A stretch of DNA of 18,986 bases from Chloroflexota bacterium (GCA_030615705.1 JAUWYT010000003.1:1-18986), one strand, 5' to 3'. Positions 1 to 7,388 are shown, numbered from the stretch's first letter. Notes: generated from the letters alone by a model not told the origin. Program-made: numbers and translations.

Positions 1-135
1 AACGTGGTATTGCTTAGCCAACCTGCACCCTTCTATCACATCCTGCTCCGTCAGTTCCGGCCTGAGCAGAGAGTGGTCAATAGTCTTGGCCAACTGCTCG
101 AAGGTCAGCGTTTTGACGTCTAGACTTTCGCTCAC
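1..135 (-). CDS. deoC: Deoxyribose-phosphate aldolase family protein, N-terminal part (runs off the window)
   Basis: Only the first 45 codons are present; the gene continues past base 1. The translation contains TIDHSLLRPELTEQD, matching the N-terminal IDHTLL-P-T signature of class I DeoC aldolases (family knowledge), which cleave 2-deoxyribose-5-phosphate to glyceraldehyde-3-phosphate and acetaldehyde. The start is GTG at 135. It overlaps the stop of the upstream lyase gene by 4 bases (GTGA), and a GGAGGT ribosome site lies 8 bases upstream, inside the lyase gene, so the two are probably translationally coupled. It is the last visible gene of the ROK-headed catabolic operon. The Schiff-base lysine region lies outside the window, so a DeoC-like paralogue acting on another sugar phosphate cannot be excluded. 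Confidence 0.82.
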   Translation of the reverse strand, partial: MSESLDVKTLTFEQLAKTIDHSLLRPELTEQDVIEGCRLAKQYHV

Positions 136-1625
136 TTCATCTTACCTCCAACTATGACCTTTACTTGCTTGTCCAGAACGGCGCGGCCCAGCGCCAGTCT
201 CTCTTTCTCCCCATCCAGCCAACTTCGATCTCGCTCCAGAGCTTCTTCCACATTCGCCAGCACCGCCGCAGTCGCCTCAGGGGCAGGGCCACCCATAACG
301 CGCCGGACCTGCACGAAGTGGATGGGGTCCAGAGCGCGATGCAGGGCCTCTTCCGTCAAGCCCAATGGGTGTCCGGTGACTGCAAGAGCGGCTTCCTCCA
401 GTATGGCTACCCCGACTTGGTTAGGACTCAAGCCCTGGGCTGTAGCCATCTTCACCAGACGAGCGACGATGGCATGGGCCGTGCGGAAAGCCAGGCCCTT
501 CTCTCGCACCAGGGTATCGGCCAGCTCTGTGGCGGTGGTGAAGCCCTCGGCAGAGCGGGCCAGGAGATGGGCACGGTCCACCTCCAAGCTCTCGAAAACT
601 GCCGCGTACAGCTCCAGCACGGCGTCGGTCGCCTCAAAAGCTCCGAAGAGGGGCTCATATATCTCGTCCTCGATGTCCTGGGTGTCACCGTAGGGCACGT
701 TGTGACTCAAGGTCAGGACAGAGAGGACATGGCCGTAGACGTGCCCCAGACGAGCACGCAGGTGTTCCAGCACCACCGGGTTACGTTTCTGGGGCATGAT
801 GGAGCTGATCTGGACGAAATCGTCGCCGATTCGGATGGCCCCCGCCTCGCGCGTGGCCCAGAAGAGGAGGTCCTTGGTAAAACGGGAGAGGTTGGCGGCC
901 ATGGTGAGCAGGGCGGCAACAGCTTCGGTCATGTGGTCAGAGGCACCGATGGCGTCGTAGCTGCTCTCCATCGGCCCAGCGAAGCCCAGCAGCTCGGCCA
1001 CGTACCGGCGGTCTACTGGAAAGCCAGAGGTAGTGAAAGCCGCCGCCCCCAGGGGACTGCAATTAGTGGTAGCGTAGGCAGCCTTGAGGCGCGTCGCGTC
1101 TCGTTCCATGAAGCCCAATACTCCAGCCAAGTAGTGGGCCAGGGTGATGGGTTGGGCCGGCTGGGTGTGGGTGTAACCGGGCATAACGGTTTCCAGGTGT
1201 TCGCGGCTGAAAGCTAGCAAGGTGCCCCGGAAGTGATTCAGGCGCTCCAGGGTGCCCAGCAATTCATCGCGCAAGGCCAGGCGGCCGAGGGCCACACCCA
1301 GGTCGTTGCGGCTGCGGGCCAGTTGGAGATTGCCTCCCGCCTCGGCTCCGGCCAGGGCGATGAGCCGCCGCTCGGCGCAGAAGTACAGGTCCTCTACACC
1401 CGGCTGGTAGTCCATCGCTTCCGGCCCTTCGGCCTCGATTTGGAGCAGAGCGGCGAGCAACGCCTGAGCGCACTCCTGGTTGATGATCCCCTGCTTGAGC
1501 AGCATCAGGACGTGGGCCTTGTTGGCCGCTATCATCGGCGCAAAAAAACGCTCCTTGGCCTCGGCAAAGGAAGGCGCGAGCACGTGGGCGGCGTAGGTAG
1601 GGTTGGGGAAGAGACGGTCAACCAT
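132..1625 (-). CDS. Argininosuccinate lyase-family (fumarase/aspartase superfamily) lyase, probably catabolic rather than ArgH proper
   Basis: A 497-residue protein of the ASL/fumarase superfamily, cytoplasmic homotetramers that eliminate fumarate or a similar group from a C-N bonded substrate. Visible signatures are RSRND (residues 104-108), GYTHTQPAQPIT (150-161, with the conserved TH histidine) and the superfamily loop SSIMPQKRNP (274-283) holding the catalytic serine region. The N-terminus lacks the usual ArgH opening (WGGRF), and the residue after RSRND is Leu where ArgH has Gln. The gene sits inside a sugar-type ABC transporter operon and not among arg genes. It starts 3 bases after the stop of the upstream permease, with an AAAGGG ribosome site inside that gene, and overlaps deoC by 4 bases. 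I infer a catabolic paralogue cleaving a fumarate- or dicarboxylate-conjugated amine or amino acid. True argininosuccinate lyase remains possible; the superfamily call is secure. Confidence 0.85.
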   Translation of the reverse strand: MVDRLFPNPTYAAHVLAPSFAEAKERFFAPMIAANKAHVLMLLKQGIINQECAQALLAALLQIEAEGPEAMDYQPGVEDLYFCAERRLIALAGAEAGGNLQLARSRNDLGVALGRLALRDELLGTLERLNHFRGTLLAFSREHLETVMPGYTHTQPAQPITLAHYLAGVLGFMERDATRLKAAYATTNCSPLGAAAFTTSGFPVDRRYVAELLGFAGPMESSYDAIGASDHMTEAVAALLTMAANLSRFTKDLLFWATREAGAIRIGDDFVQISSIMPQKRNPVVLEHLRARLGHVYGHVLSVLTLSHNVPYGDTQDIEDEIYEPLFGAFEATDAVLELYAAVFESLEVDRAHLLARSAEGFTTATELADTLVREKGLAFRTAHAIVARLVKMATAQGLSPNQVGVAILEEAALAVTGHPLGLTEEALHRALDPIHFVQVRRVMGGPAPEATAAVLANVEEALERDRSWLDGEKERLALGRAVLDKQVKVIVGGKMK

Positions 1626-1628
1626 TGG

Positions 1629-2501
1629 CTATCCCTTTAGGCCCGTCAGGGCAATGCCCTCGATGATCTGTCGCTGGAAGATCACAAAGACAGCCAGCAG
1701 GGGCACTACCGACAGTGTATTGGCCGTCATGATCAGATGCCAATCGGTACTCGCCTCGCCGGAGAAGTAGGCCAGGCCCACGGGCAGGGTGAGCATCTCC
1801 CGCGCGCTGGAAACGATGAGCGGCCAGATGTAGGCATTCCAGTTGCCCAGAAAGTTGAAGATAGCGAGAGCCGCGAGGGCCGGTTTCACCAGGGGCAATG
1901 CTACCCGCCAGTAGAGTCCAAACTCGGAGACGCCATCTATCCGCGCAGCGTCAATCAGGTCGTTGGGCACGCCGGACATAAACTGTCGCATCAGAAAGAT
2001 GCCGCCGCCGGTGATCACCCCGGGGAAGATGATGCCCCAGTACGTGTCGGCCCAGTGGAGATCGACCGACATGATGTACCAGGGAATGACCAACATCTCG
2101 GTAGGCACCATCAGAGTCCCCAAGATGAGCACAAAGATGACGTTTTTTCCAGGAAAGTCGTACTTGGCCAGGGTGTAGCCAACCAGCGAATCGAAGAAGA
2201 CCACGCTCAGGGTGCTCAGAGTGGCGCAGATGAAGCTGTTCAGGTACCACCGCGGAAAGAGCGTTTTGAGGATGACCTCTCTATAATTATCAAGGCTCGC
2301 TGCCTTGGGAAAAAAATTGCCCATGTAGATTTCGGACGCTGGCTTGAAAGAGGTGGCGATCATCCAGATAAAGGGCACGACCATTGTGATGCCGCCCAGG
2401 ATCAAGAAGAAGTAACAAATCGCCTTGACAATGGCTTCCGATCGTCGTTGGCCTATTCCATATCTACTCCCATGAGTCTTTTGTTCCACACTGACCGCCA
2501 T
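1629..2501 (-). CDS. Carbohydrate ABC transporter permease, MalG/CUT1 type
   Basis: A 290-residue inner-membrane permease with about six hydrophobic segments. The first is near residues 25-50, and the cytoplasmic EAA loop reads AARIDGVSEFGLYWRVALPL, the site where the transport ATPase docks in this family. It pairs with the preceding MalF-type permease and the solute-binding lipoprotein. I chose ATG 2501 because AGGAGG lies 6 bases upstream, overlapping the stop of the preceding permease. The longer in-frame reading from 2522 would add seven residues, remove the ribosome site and overlap the upstream gene. No ATPase gene is present in the operon; CUT1 systems often share an MsmX-like ATPase encoded elsewhere. 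The transported compound cannot be read from sequence. Confidence 0.93.
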   Translation of the reverse strand: MAVSVEQKTHGSRYGIGQRRSEAIVKAICYFFLILGGITMVVPFIWMIATSFKPASEIYMGNFFPKAASLDNYREVILKTLFPRWYLNSFICATLSTLSVVFFDSLVGYTLAKYDFPGKNVIFVLILGTLMVPTEMLVIPWYIMSVDLHWADTYWGIIFPGVITGGGIFLMRQFMSGVPNDLIDAARIDGVSEFGLYWRVALPLVKPALAALAIFNFLGNWNAYIWPLIVSSAREMLTLPVGLAYFSGEASTDWHLIMTANTLSVVPLLAVFVIFQRQIIEGIALTGLKG

Positions 2502-2511
2502 TTGTCGCCTC

Positions 2512-3423
2512 CTAATACTCAACCCGTCGCGTCAGCAGACGCATCTGCGCCAGGGTAATCATCATAATAATCAGGAACAGCACCACCATGAGGGCAGCGG
2601 CGGAGCCCATCTTGTACCGGCCAAAGCCCTCACGGTACATGTGCAGCACCACTGTCACCGTGCTGTTGAGCGGTCCGCCGTCTCCCTGGCGCGTCATGGT
2701 GATCACCTGGGTGAACATGCGCAGGAACCTGATGCTTTGCAACACCACCAGGTAGACGATGGTAGGGTTCAACAATGGCAGGGTGACGCGGCGGAGAAGT
2801 TGCCAGCGGTTGGCGCCATCAATCCTGGCGGCTTCGTAGTACATCTGCGGTATTTGCTTCAGGCCAGCCAGGAAAATGATAATGGCAAAGCCCAGACCCT
2901 GCCAAATGGCCACGGCGACGATGGAGAGCAGTGCCTGATCGGGGTCACGGAGAAAGTTCTGCTCAGGCAGGCCGAGAAAACTGAGAAGGAGGTTAATCGG
3001 CCCAAAGCGCGGCTGGTACATCCAGCGCCAGACCCAGGAGATGGCGACCGTAGAGGTGACAAAGGGGATGAAATAGATGGCCCGGAACAGGCTGACCAGG
3101 CGAGTGATGCGATCCAGCATCAGCGCGATGGCCAGGGCCAGCACCAGTTGTGTGGGCACACCGATGATGACGTAGGAAAACGTATTTTGAAAGGCGCGAC
3201 GCACCACAGACTTGGGGTTCTGAAAGTCCTGCCAAATCCTTTCGAAGTTGGCTAGGCCTACAAACGGCTTTTCTGGAGAGAGGATGTTCCACTCTCGCAC
3301 ACTGACGTTAAGGGCGAACAACGTCGGGCCGATGCGAATCGCCAGAAAGAAGAATAGCGGGATGAGAATGAAAGCGTAGGCCCAAAGCTGTTGGCGGCGA
3401 CGCAGACTCAGTTTCTTGAACAT
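2512..3423 (-). CDS. Carbohydrate ABC transporter permease, MalF/CUT1 type
   Basis: A 303-residue multi-spanning permease. The N-terminal basic stretch (FKKLSLRRRQQ) is followed by the first membrane helix (about residues 13-33) and further helices through the C-terminus. The EAA loop reads YEAARIDGANRWQLLRRV, the family's ATPase contact. The start at ATG 3423 has AAGGAG 8 bases upstream. It forms the transmembrane heterodimer with the MalG-type permease, whose ribosome site overlaps this gene's stop, which implies coupled translation and 1:1 production. A strong hairpin separates it from the solute-binding gene upstream and probably lowers its expression relative to that gene. Confidence 0.93.
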   Translation of the reverse strand: MFKKLSLRRRQQLWAYAFILIPLFFFLAIRIGPTLFALNVSVREWNILSPEKPFVGLANFERIWQDFQNPKSVVRRAFQNTFSYVIIGVPTQLVLALAIALMLDRITRLVSLFRAIYFIPFVTSTVAISWVWRWMYQPRFGPINLLLSFLGLPEQNFLRDPDQALLSIVAVAIWQGLGFAIIIFLAGLKQIPQMYYEAARIDGANRWQLLRRVTLPLLNPTIVYLVVLQSIRFLRMFTQVITMTRQGDGGPLNSTVTVVLHMYREGFGRYKMGSAAALMVVLFLIIMMITLAQMRLLTRRVEY

Positions 3424-3494
3424 GTCTGATGCTCCTTATCACCCACGGCGGCGCTTTGTGAGAAGAGCTCTCAATCTTTCAGAGAGTGACACAA

Positions 3495-3526
3495 AGGAGG
3501 CAGGGGGAACGCACCCCCTGCCTCCT
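3495..3526 (-). terminator. Strong hairpin after the solute-binding protein gene (partial terminator or mRNA stabiliser)
   Basis: A perfect 13-base-pair inverted repeat (AGGAGGCAGGGGG against CCCCCTGCCTCCT) with a 6-base loop starts 11 bases beyond the solute-binding protein stop. On the transcribed strand only TTT then GTG follows, so it is a weak terminator at best. In many sugar ABC operons a hairpin in this position protects the upstream binding-protein message and lets fewer polymerases into the permease genes. That role is inferred here. Confidence 0.7.
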
Positions 3527-3537
3527 CATGCTGATGG

Positions 3538-4941
3538 TTAATGCGTGGCCCAGAACTCGTCGAACAGGGCCTGAACTTTCTCGACGGCTTCGTCCAGCGC
3601 GGCGCGCGGGTTTTCGCCGGTCAGTTGCACGGCGTCATAGGCGTCCATGAGCGCCTGGCGGTCGTCGCTCTCGTTGACGAAGAAGGTCGCGTAGGCGTAG
3701 GGGAGTTGTTGGGCGAAGGCGCCGAGCTTGGGGTCGGCCAGCAAATCGGGATCGCTGGCCGCTTCCAGCCGCGCCGGCAACTCGCCGACCTTGTCTACCC
3801 AAAGCGCCATGGCCTCGTCGGTGGTGATGAACTTAAGGAACTTCACCGCCGCTTCCAGTCGCTTCGGGTCAGAGGCGGCCTTGTTGGTCAGGCCGTGGGT
3901 CCAGAAGGAACCGAAGGTCGTCAGTTCACCGCTGGGCCCGATGGGCATAGGCGCCACGCCAAAGTTCAGGTCGGGCGCGTTCTTGGCAATGGAGCCCAGG
4001 CGGAAGGACCCATCAATGTGCAAGGCCAGCTTGCCCTGGTAGAAGGCCTGTGTCGCGCCGTCGAACAGGTCGTTGGTGCCGGTCTTGTACTCGGTCTCGA
4101 ACTTGCACAGCCACTCCCAGGCTTCGTAGCCGCCTTCGGAGGCGTTCCACTGAATCTTGCGCTGGTCCTCGCTCTGCGGCACCTGGCCAAACTGGCGAGT
4201 GAGGATTTCGCGATACCAGTGGTGGGCCTGCCCGTTCATCTCCACTGCGTAGCCCATAACCTCATAGTCGCCGTTGGCATCGAGTTTGGTGAGCTTTTTG
4301 GCGTATTCCACGAACTCGTCCAACGTCGTGGGCGGCTTCTCCGGGTCCAGGCCGGCGGCCTCAAAGAGGTCCTTGTTCCAGAAGAGGGCCAGGGTGCGGA
4401 CGGCGGTGGGGATGGCCCAGTACTTGCCGTCGAACTTGCCAGCCTGCACCAGTGGCGAGAACTCGCTTTCGATCATTGAGGGCGGGAACTCGTCCTCGGG
4501 CAGGGGAACCAGGTAGCCGGAGTCCACCCAGAGCGGCATCCAGCCGTAGTAGAGAGTGGCGATGTCCGGGCCGACACCGGCCGGCACCGAGGCGGCTATC
4601 TTGTCTCGGTAGTCCGCGTAGGGGAAGTTGGTGTGGATGATGTGGATATCGGGGTTTTCGGCCTCGAACTGCTGGATGAGGCGGTTCATGGCGTCTACGC
4701 GGGCGTCAAAGAAGTACTGCCAGTACTCGATGGTGACGCCCTTTTCCACTTCCTTCTCGACGATCACGGTCCTCACCACTTCTTTCTCGACGATCACCTC
4801 TTTGTCGACCTCGACGGTGACCGGAACCTCTTTCTCGACGACTACCTCCTTTTCGATCACCTCGGGGGTAGGCGCAGCGCATGCGACCACGAAGCTGGTC
4901 AGCGCAATGACAACGAGCAGTAACGATACGAGCTTTCTCAT
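3538..4941 (-). CDS. Extracellular solute-binding lipoprotein (family 1), sugar-type ABC transporter
   Basis: A 467-residue lipoprotein that should capture the substrate outside the membrane and deliver it to the two downstream permeases. The signal peptide MRKLVSLLLVVIALTSFVVA ends in a lipobox (VVAC), giving Cys21 as the predicted lipid-anchored residue. Residues 27-69 form a tether of repeated VEKEV-like units, and the periplasmic-binding-protein fold starts near VTIEYWQYF (69). Family-typical sequences include FWNKDLFEAAGLDPEKPPTTLDEF and the GSFWTHGLTNKA segment. I chose ATG 4941 because AAGGAG lies 9 bases upstream. Reading on to 5316 would run through the end of the amidohydrolase gene, and an ATG at 4962 would place this ribosome site inside the coding region. 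The ligand is unknown. Confidence 0.93.
   Translation of the reverse strand: MRKLVSLLLVVIALTSFVVACAAPTPEVIEKEVVVEKEVPVTVEVDKEVIVEKEVVRTVIVEKEVEKGVTIEYWQYFFDARVDAMNRLIQQFEAENPDIHIIHTNFPYADYRDKIAASVPAGVGPDIATLYYGWMPLWVDSGYLVPLPEDEFPPSMIESEFSPLVQAGKFDGKYWAIPTAVRTLALFWNKDLFEAAGLDPEKPPTTLDEFVEYAKKLTKLDANGDYEVMGYAVEMNGQAHHWYREILTRQFGQVPQSEDQRKIQWNASEGGYEAWEWLCKFETEYKTGTNDLFDGATQAFYQGKLALHIDGSFRLGSIAKNAPDLNFGVAPMPIGPSGELTTFGSFWTHGLTNKAASDPKRLEAAVKFLKFITTDEAMALWVDKVGELPARLEAASDPDLLADPKLGAFAQQLPYAYATFFVNESDDRQALMDAYDAVQLTGENPRAALDEAVEKVQALFDEFWATH
4735..4863 (-). repeat. In-gene repeat encoding VEKEV-type units of the lipoprotein tether
   Basis: Imperfect repeats of roughly 15-30 bases (GAG-AAA/AAG-GAG-GT themes) encode the successive units IEKEV, VEKEV, VDKEV, VEKEV and VEKEV between Cys21 and the ligand-binding domain. 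The alternation of Val/Ile with Glu/Lys is low-complexity and highly charged. Linkers of this style are known from solute-binding proteins of Chloroflexota. The repeated DNA could allow length variation by slippage or recombination. Confidence 0.8.
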
Positions 4942-4980
4942 TTTCTCTTTCTCCTTTTGCATAGTTTTGGTAAAGCGATT

Positions 4981-5004
4981 GGATACTGGCAAGAGCCAAT
5001 ATCC
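4981..5004 (-). promoter_or_regulatory. Ten-base-pair RNA hairpin in the leader of the solute-binding protein gene
   Basis: In the 89-base gap between the amidohydrolase and the solute-binding gene, GGATATTGGC pairs with GCCAGTATCC around a 4-base loop on the transcribed strand (one G-U pair). No T-run follows, so it is not an intrinsic terminator. A role as a 5' stabiliser or processing site that raises binding-protein expression is inferred. Confidence 0.5.
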
Positions 5005-5030
5005 CCCACAGGTCTGTCTTTGTCGCCTTA

Positions 5031-5984
5031 TCACCCCCTTTCGATCTTGAGTAGGCGGGCCGCATTGCCAGCCAGGATCTTTTGCATGGTCTCGTGACTC
5101 ACTCCCAGGTACACCAAATCGCGAATCTGATCTTGCAGGTACCGCACGGCGAAGCCACGCGGGAACCAACTGGAATCGGTGCCAAAGAGAATGCGGTCGG
5201 GACCGATGGTCTCCAGGTATTTGCGATAGAGCCGCTTCACCGTCCACTCTTCCGGCATCCAGCGGATCCATTGATTGGAACCAGAGGTGTCCACGTAGAC
5301 GTTTCGGCAAGCCCAACAGAGTTGAAGCGTGTCAAAGATGTAAGTGCAGCCAAAATGGGGCACCACGAAGTTCACGTCGGGGAAAGCCTTGGCCACGTTG
5401 TGCAACTTGAGAGGACTGATGTTGGGATGGTAAGCGAGGCCACCGCCGCCGCCCAAAATACCAAAGTGAATCAACACCGAGATATTGTGCTTGGCCGCCA
5501 CCTCCCATACAGGAAATGCCGCCTCGTCGTCCAGGTCTCGATCCAGGGCTGGGGCTAGCACTTTGTAACCGCGCATCCCCAGCTCCATCACTGCCCGCTC
5601 CAGTTCCTCAGCGGCATTCTCCTCGAAAGGGTCGTGATGAGCAAAGCCGATGAACTTGTCCGGGTGGCGATTCACCAGGTAGGCCAGGTGATCGTTACCG
5701 CCGCCGGTGACAAAGACGACTTTATCCAGTCCGTGGAGGTCCACCTCGGCGGCCCAGCGGTCGGCCTGCTCATCGTCGGTAGGCGACTCTGCCTCTGGGG
5801 CAGGAAAGCCCCAGGCCCGTCGCCACTCCAGGTTGTAGGCCCTGGCTTGCTCGCGGAGCAGTTTGGCGCGGCGCTCGCCGATCTTTTCCACCACCTGTGT
5901 CCACCGGTCGGTGCGTCCAAACCAGGGACGGCTGGTGGGGAAGTGGGCATGGAAATCAATAATGTGCAAACCCTGGTAGGCCAT
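5031..5984 (-). CDS. Amidohydrolase-superfamily metal-dependent hydrolase/decarboxylase (COG2159 type)
   Basis: A 317-residue TIM-barrel protein. Metal-site signatures in order are HAH (His12, His14) after the first strand IIDFHAHF, His173 (SVLIHFG), His210 (NFVVPHFG) and Asp270 (RILFGTDSSW). These match the Amidohydro_2 group (ACMSD, gamma-resorcylate decarboxylase and related lactone hydrolases), which use one divalent metal to hydrolyse or decarboxylate small carboxylated or cyclic substrates. Length fits the family. It follows the ROK regulator by 39 bases and precedes the transporter genes, so it probably acts on the imported compound or a derivative. A weak GGAGAG about 12 bases upstream is the only ribosome site seen. 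The reaction is not predictable from sequence: sugar lactonase, amidase and decarboxylase are all open. Confidence 0.87.
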   Translation of the reverse strand: MAYQGLHIIDFHAHFPTSRPWFGRTDRWTQVVEKIGERRAKLLREQARAYNLEWRRAWGFPAPEAESPTDDEQADRWAAEVDLHGLDKVVFVTGGGNDHLAYLVNRHPDKFIGFAHHDPFEENAAEELERAVMELGMRGYKVLAPALDRDLDDEAAFPVWEVAAKHNISVLIHFGILGGGGGLAYHPNISPLKLHNVAKAFPDVNFVVPHFGCTYIFDTLQLCWACRNVYVDTSGSNQWIRWMPEEWTVKRLYRKYLETIGPDRILFGTDSSWFPRGFAVRYLQDQIRDLVYLGVSHETMQKILAGNAARLLKIERG

Positions 5985-6023
5985 GAAACCTTGTCTCTCC
6001 GGTGCTAGAGGCCCGGGGCCGCA

Positions 6024-7226
6024 TCAACCCCTTACCAAGACATCGTCTGTGGAATGGAGAACCATGGCGATAGCGCCCATGACAGCAGCATTTTCGCCCA
6101 ACTCAGAGGCCTTGATAAGTGGCATAACCGGCACTACCCCTTCCACTCGCTGGCGGATGGGTTCGATAAGCAAATCAGCCGAACGAGCTATTCCTCCACC
6201 CAGTACAATTAACTCTGGATTTAAAATGGCTGCCGCGCTGGCCACTATAATGCTGAGATAATTTACCGTTTCATCTACGACCCCTTGGGCCAGAAGATCG
6301 CCACTGCGAGCAGCTTCAAAGACCTTCTCGGCTGTCAAAGCCTTCAAATCACCCCCCGCTAGCTCCCGAAGAATGGTCTCCCCGTCCCCCTCCATAGCCG
6401 CTAGCGCTCGGCGGACAATGCCCGGGCCAGCAGACAAGGTCTCTATACAGCCGAACTGCTCGTAATGCTTACCCAAGTAAGAGCTGTCGGGCACCAAATA
6501 GCCGACTTCCCCGGCCGCCTCGCTATAGCCACGATATAGCTTACCGCTGATAACGATGCCTGCTCCGATGCCTGTACCAATGGAAATACAAACCAGATTA
6601 TCTATACCTTTGCCAGCCCCATACCAACTCTCGCCCAAGGCAGCCAAGTTAACGTCGTTTTCGACAAAGACAGGGACCTGAAAGCGGGGCTCTAAAATCT
6701 TTTTCAAGCCTAAGTCTTTCCAGCCCAGACTGGCGGCCCAAACAACTATCCCTTCCTGGTGAAGCGTTATGGAGGGAGCGCCGATCCCAATACCTCTGAG
6801 CTCCTGATCATCTAAACGGGGATTGCTGAGGAGTTGCTCGATAACCTTTATCAACTGTTCCAGACCGTCTTTCCGGCCCTCTCCCGAAGAAGAGGGAAGG
6901 GACGCTTTCTGAAGAATATTACCGCCTAGATCAGCTAGAGCCCCCAGAATTTGCGTCCCACCCATATCTATGCCAATGATCGCATTGGCTGCGCAATTAA
7001 ATTCCAGAAGAGTCGGCCGGCGCCCGCCAGTGGAATCCCCTGTACCTATCTCCAAGACGAGATTCTCCTCCACCAATTTGCTCACTATCCTGGTTACAGT
7101 GGCTGGGCTTAGATGCAGAACTCTGGCGATCCTGGCCCTAGAAAGAGGGCCCTGTTCTCTAAGTAGTTCCAAGATAGCTGAACGGTTTAGCCGTTTCATC
7201 AGGTTTGATCTACCAATATATGGCAC
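6024..7226 (-). CDS. ROK-family transcriptional repressor (XylR/NagC type)
   Basis: A 400-residue regulator. An N-terminal winged helix-turn-helix (residues 11-60, including LSRARIARVLHLSPATVTRI) precedes a sugar-kinase-like ROK domain. That domain has the phosphate loop GIDMGGTQ (85-92), the catalytic-site END motif (189-191) and the glycine-rich SIGTGIGAG (215-223). The usual zinc site GExGH...CxCGxxGC is largely lost: Tyr243 replaces His, Lys253 and Tyr255 replace two Cys, and only Cys260 remains. The start is GTG 7226 with GGAG 6-7 bases upstream; an ATG at 7199 is a weaker alternative with no ribosome site. It heads the operon, just downstream of a consensus promoter and a palindromic operator, so autoregulation and repression of the whole catabolic set until a sugar or sugar-acid ligand binds is the natural reading. 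Confidence 0.93.
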   Translation of the reverse strand: MPYIGRSNLMKRLNRSAILELLREQGPLSRARIARVLHLSPATVTRIVSKLVEENLVLEIGTGDSTGGRRPTLLEFNCAANAIIGIDMGGTQILGALADLGGNILQKASLPSSSGEGRKDGLEQLIKVIEQLLSNPRLDDQELRGIGIGAPSITLHQEGIVVWAASLGWKDLGLKKILEPRFQVPVFVENDVNLAALGESWYGAGKGIDNLVCISIGTGIGAGIVISGKLYRGYSEAAGEVGYLVPDSSYLGKHYEQFGCIETLSAGPGIVRRALAAMEGDGETILRELAGGDLKALTAEKVFEAARSGDLLAQGVVDETVNYLSIIVASAAAILNPELIVLGGGIARSADLLIEPIRQRVEGVVPVMPLIKASELGENAAVMGAIAMVLHSTDDVLVRG

Positions 7227-7281
7227 AGGTTGCTCCGTCCATTGAAACTTTAGCTAACCTGCCAATTCTGTCAGCCTTGGG

Positions 7282-7304
7282 CTTAGTTTTTTTCCGAAAC
7301 TAAG
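7282..7304 (-). promoter_or_regulatory. Putative ROK/XylR-type operator palindrome
   Basis: A perfect 8-base inverted repeat, CTTAGTTT-N7-AAACTAAG, lies 11 bases downstream of the -10 box and so covers roughly +5 to +27 of the ROK transcript. The half-site TTAGTTT/AAACTAA matches the operator half-sites known for Bacillus XylR, a ROK-family repressor. A repressor bound here would block initiation or early elongation. Binding by the adjacent ROK protein is inferred from location and motif. Confidence 0.8.
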
Positions 7305-7315
7305 AAAGTATTAGT

Positions 7316-7344
7316 ATTATATCAAAGAAAAAGGATTTTGTCAA
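7316..7344 (-). promoter_or_regulatory. Consensus sigma-70 promoter of the ROK-led operon
   Basis: On the minus strand TTGACA (7339-7344) and TATAAT (7316-7321) are separated by exactly 17 bases, a perfect housekeeping promoter. The start point should fall near 7309, giving a leader of about 80 bases before the GTG start. So strong a core promoter fits a gene set controlled by repression. Confidence 0.92.
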
Positions 7345-7388
7345 TACCTCTGCGTAACTTTGTTCCTTACAACTTTCCGGGGACGTCA

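Noticed and set aside
165..1217. Long plus-strand open frame of 350 codons opposite the lyase gene
   Set aside because: It lies wholly antisense to a gene with clear family motifs, has no recognisable domain, and has the composition expected of a GC-rich shadow frame. The same applies to long plus-strand frames at 1737-2558, 2641-3255, 3541-4479, 5082-5558, 7839-8570, 8474-9148 and 13255-13755.
132..1625. Straight assignment as arginine-biosynthetic ArgH
   Set aside because: The fold is right, but the N-terminus, the residue after RSRND and the operon context do not match. Left as a family-level call.
4735..4863. The repeated tract as a CRISPR or satellite array
   Set aside because: It is in frame, encodes the lipoprotein linker, and has neither regular spacers nor identical repeats.
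4942..5316. N-terminal extension of the solute-binding protein to 5316
   Set aside because: It would run out of frame through the end of the amidohydrolase gene and bury the signal peptide and lipobox internally. ATG 4941 has a ribosome site and gives a normal lipoprotein.
6001..6023. GGCCCGGGGCC as a terminator between the ROK and amidohydrolase genes
   Set aside because: The short stem has no T-run, and the 39-base gap and common function argue for co-transcription.
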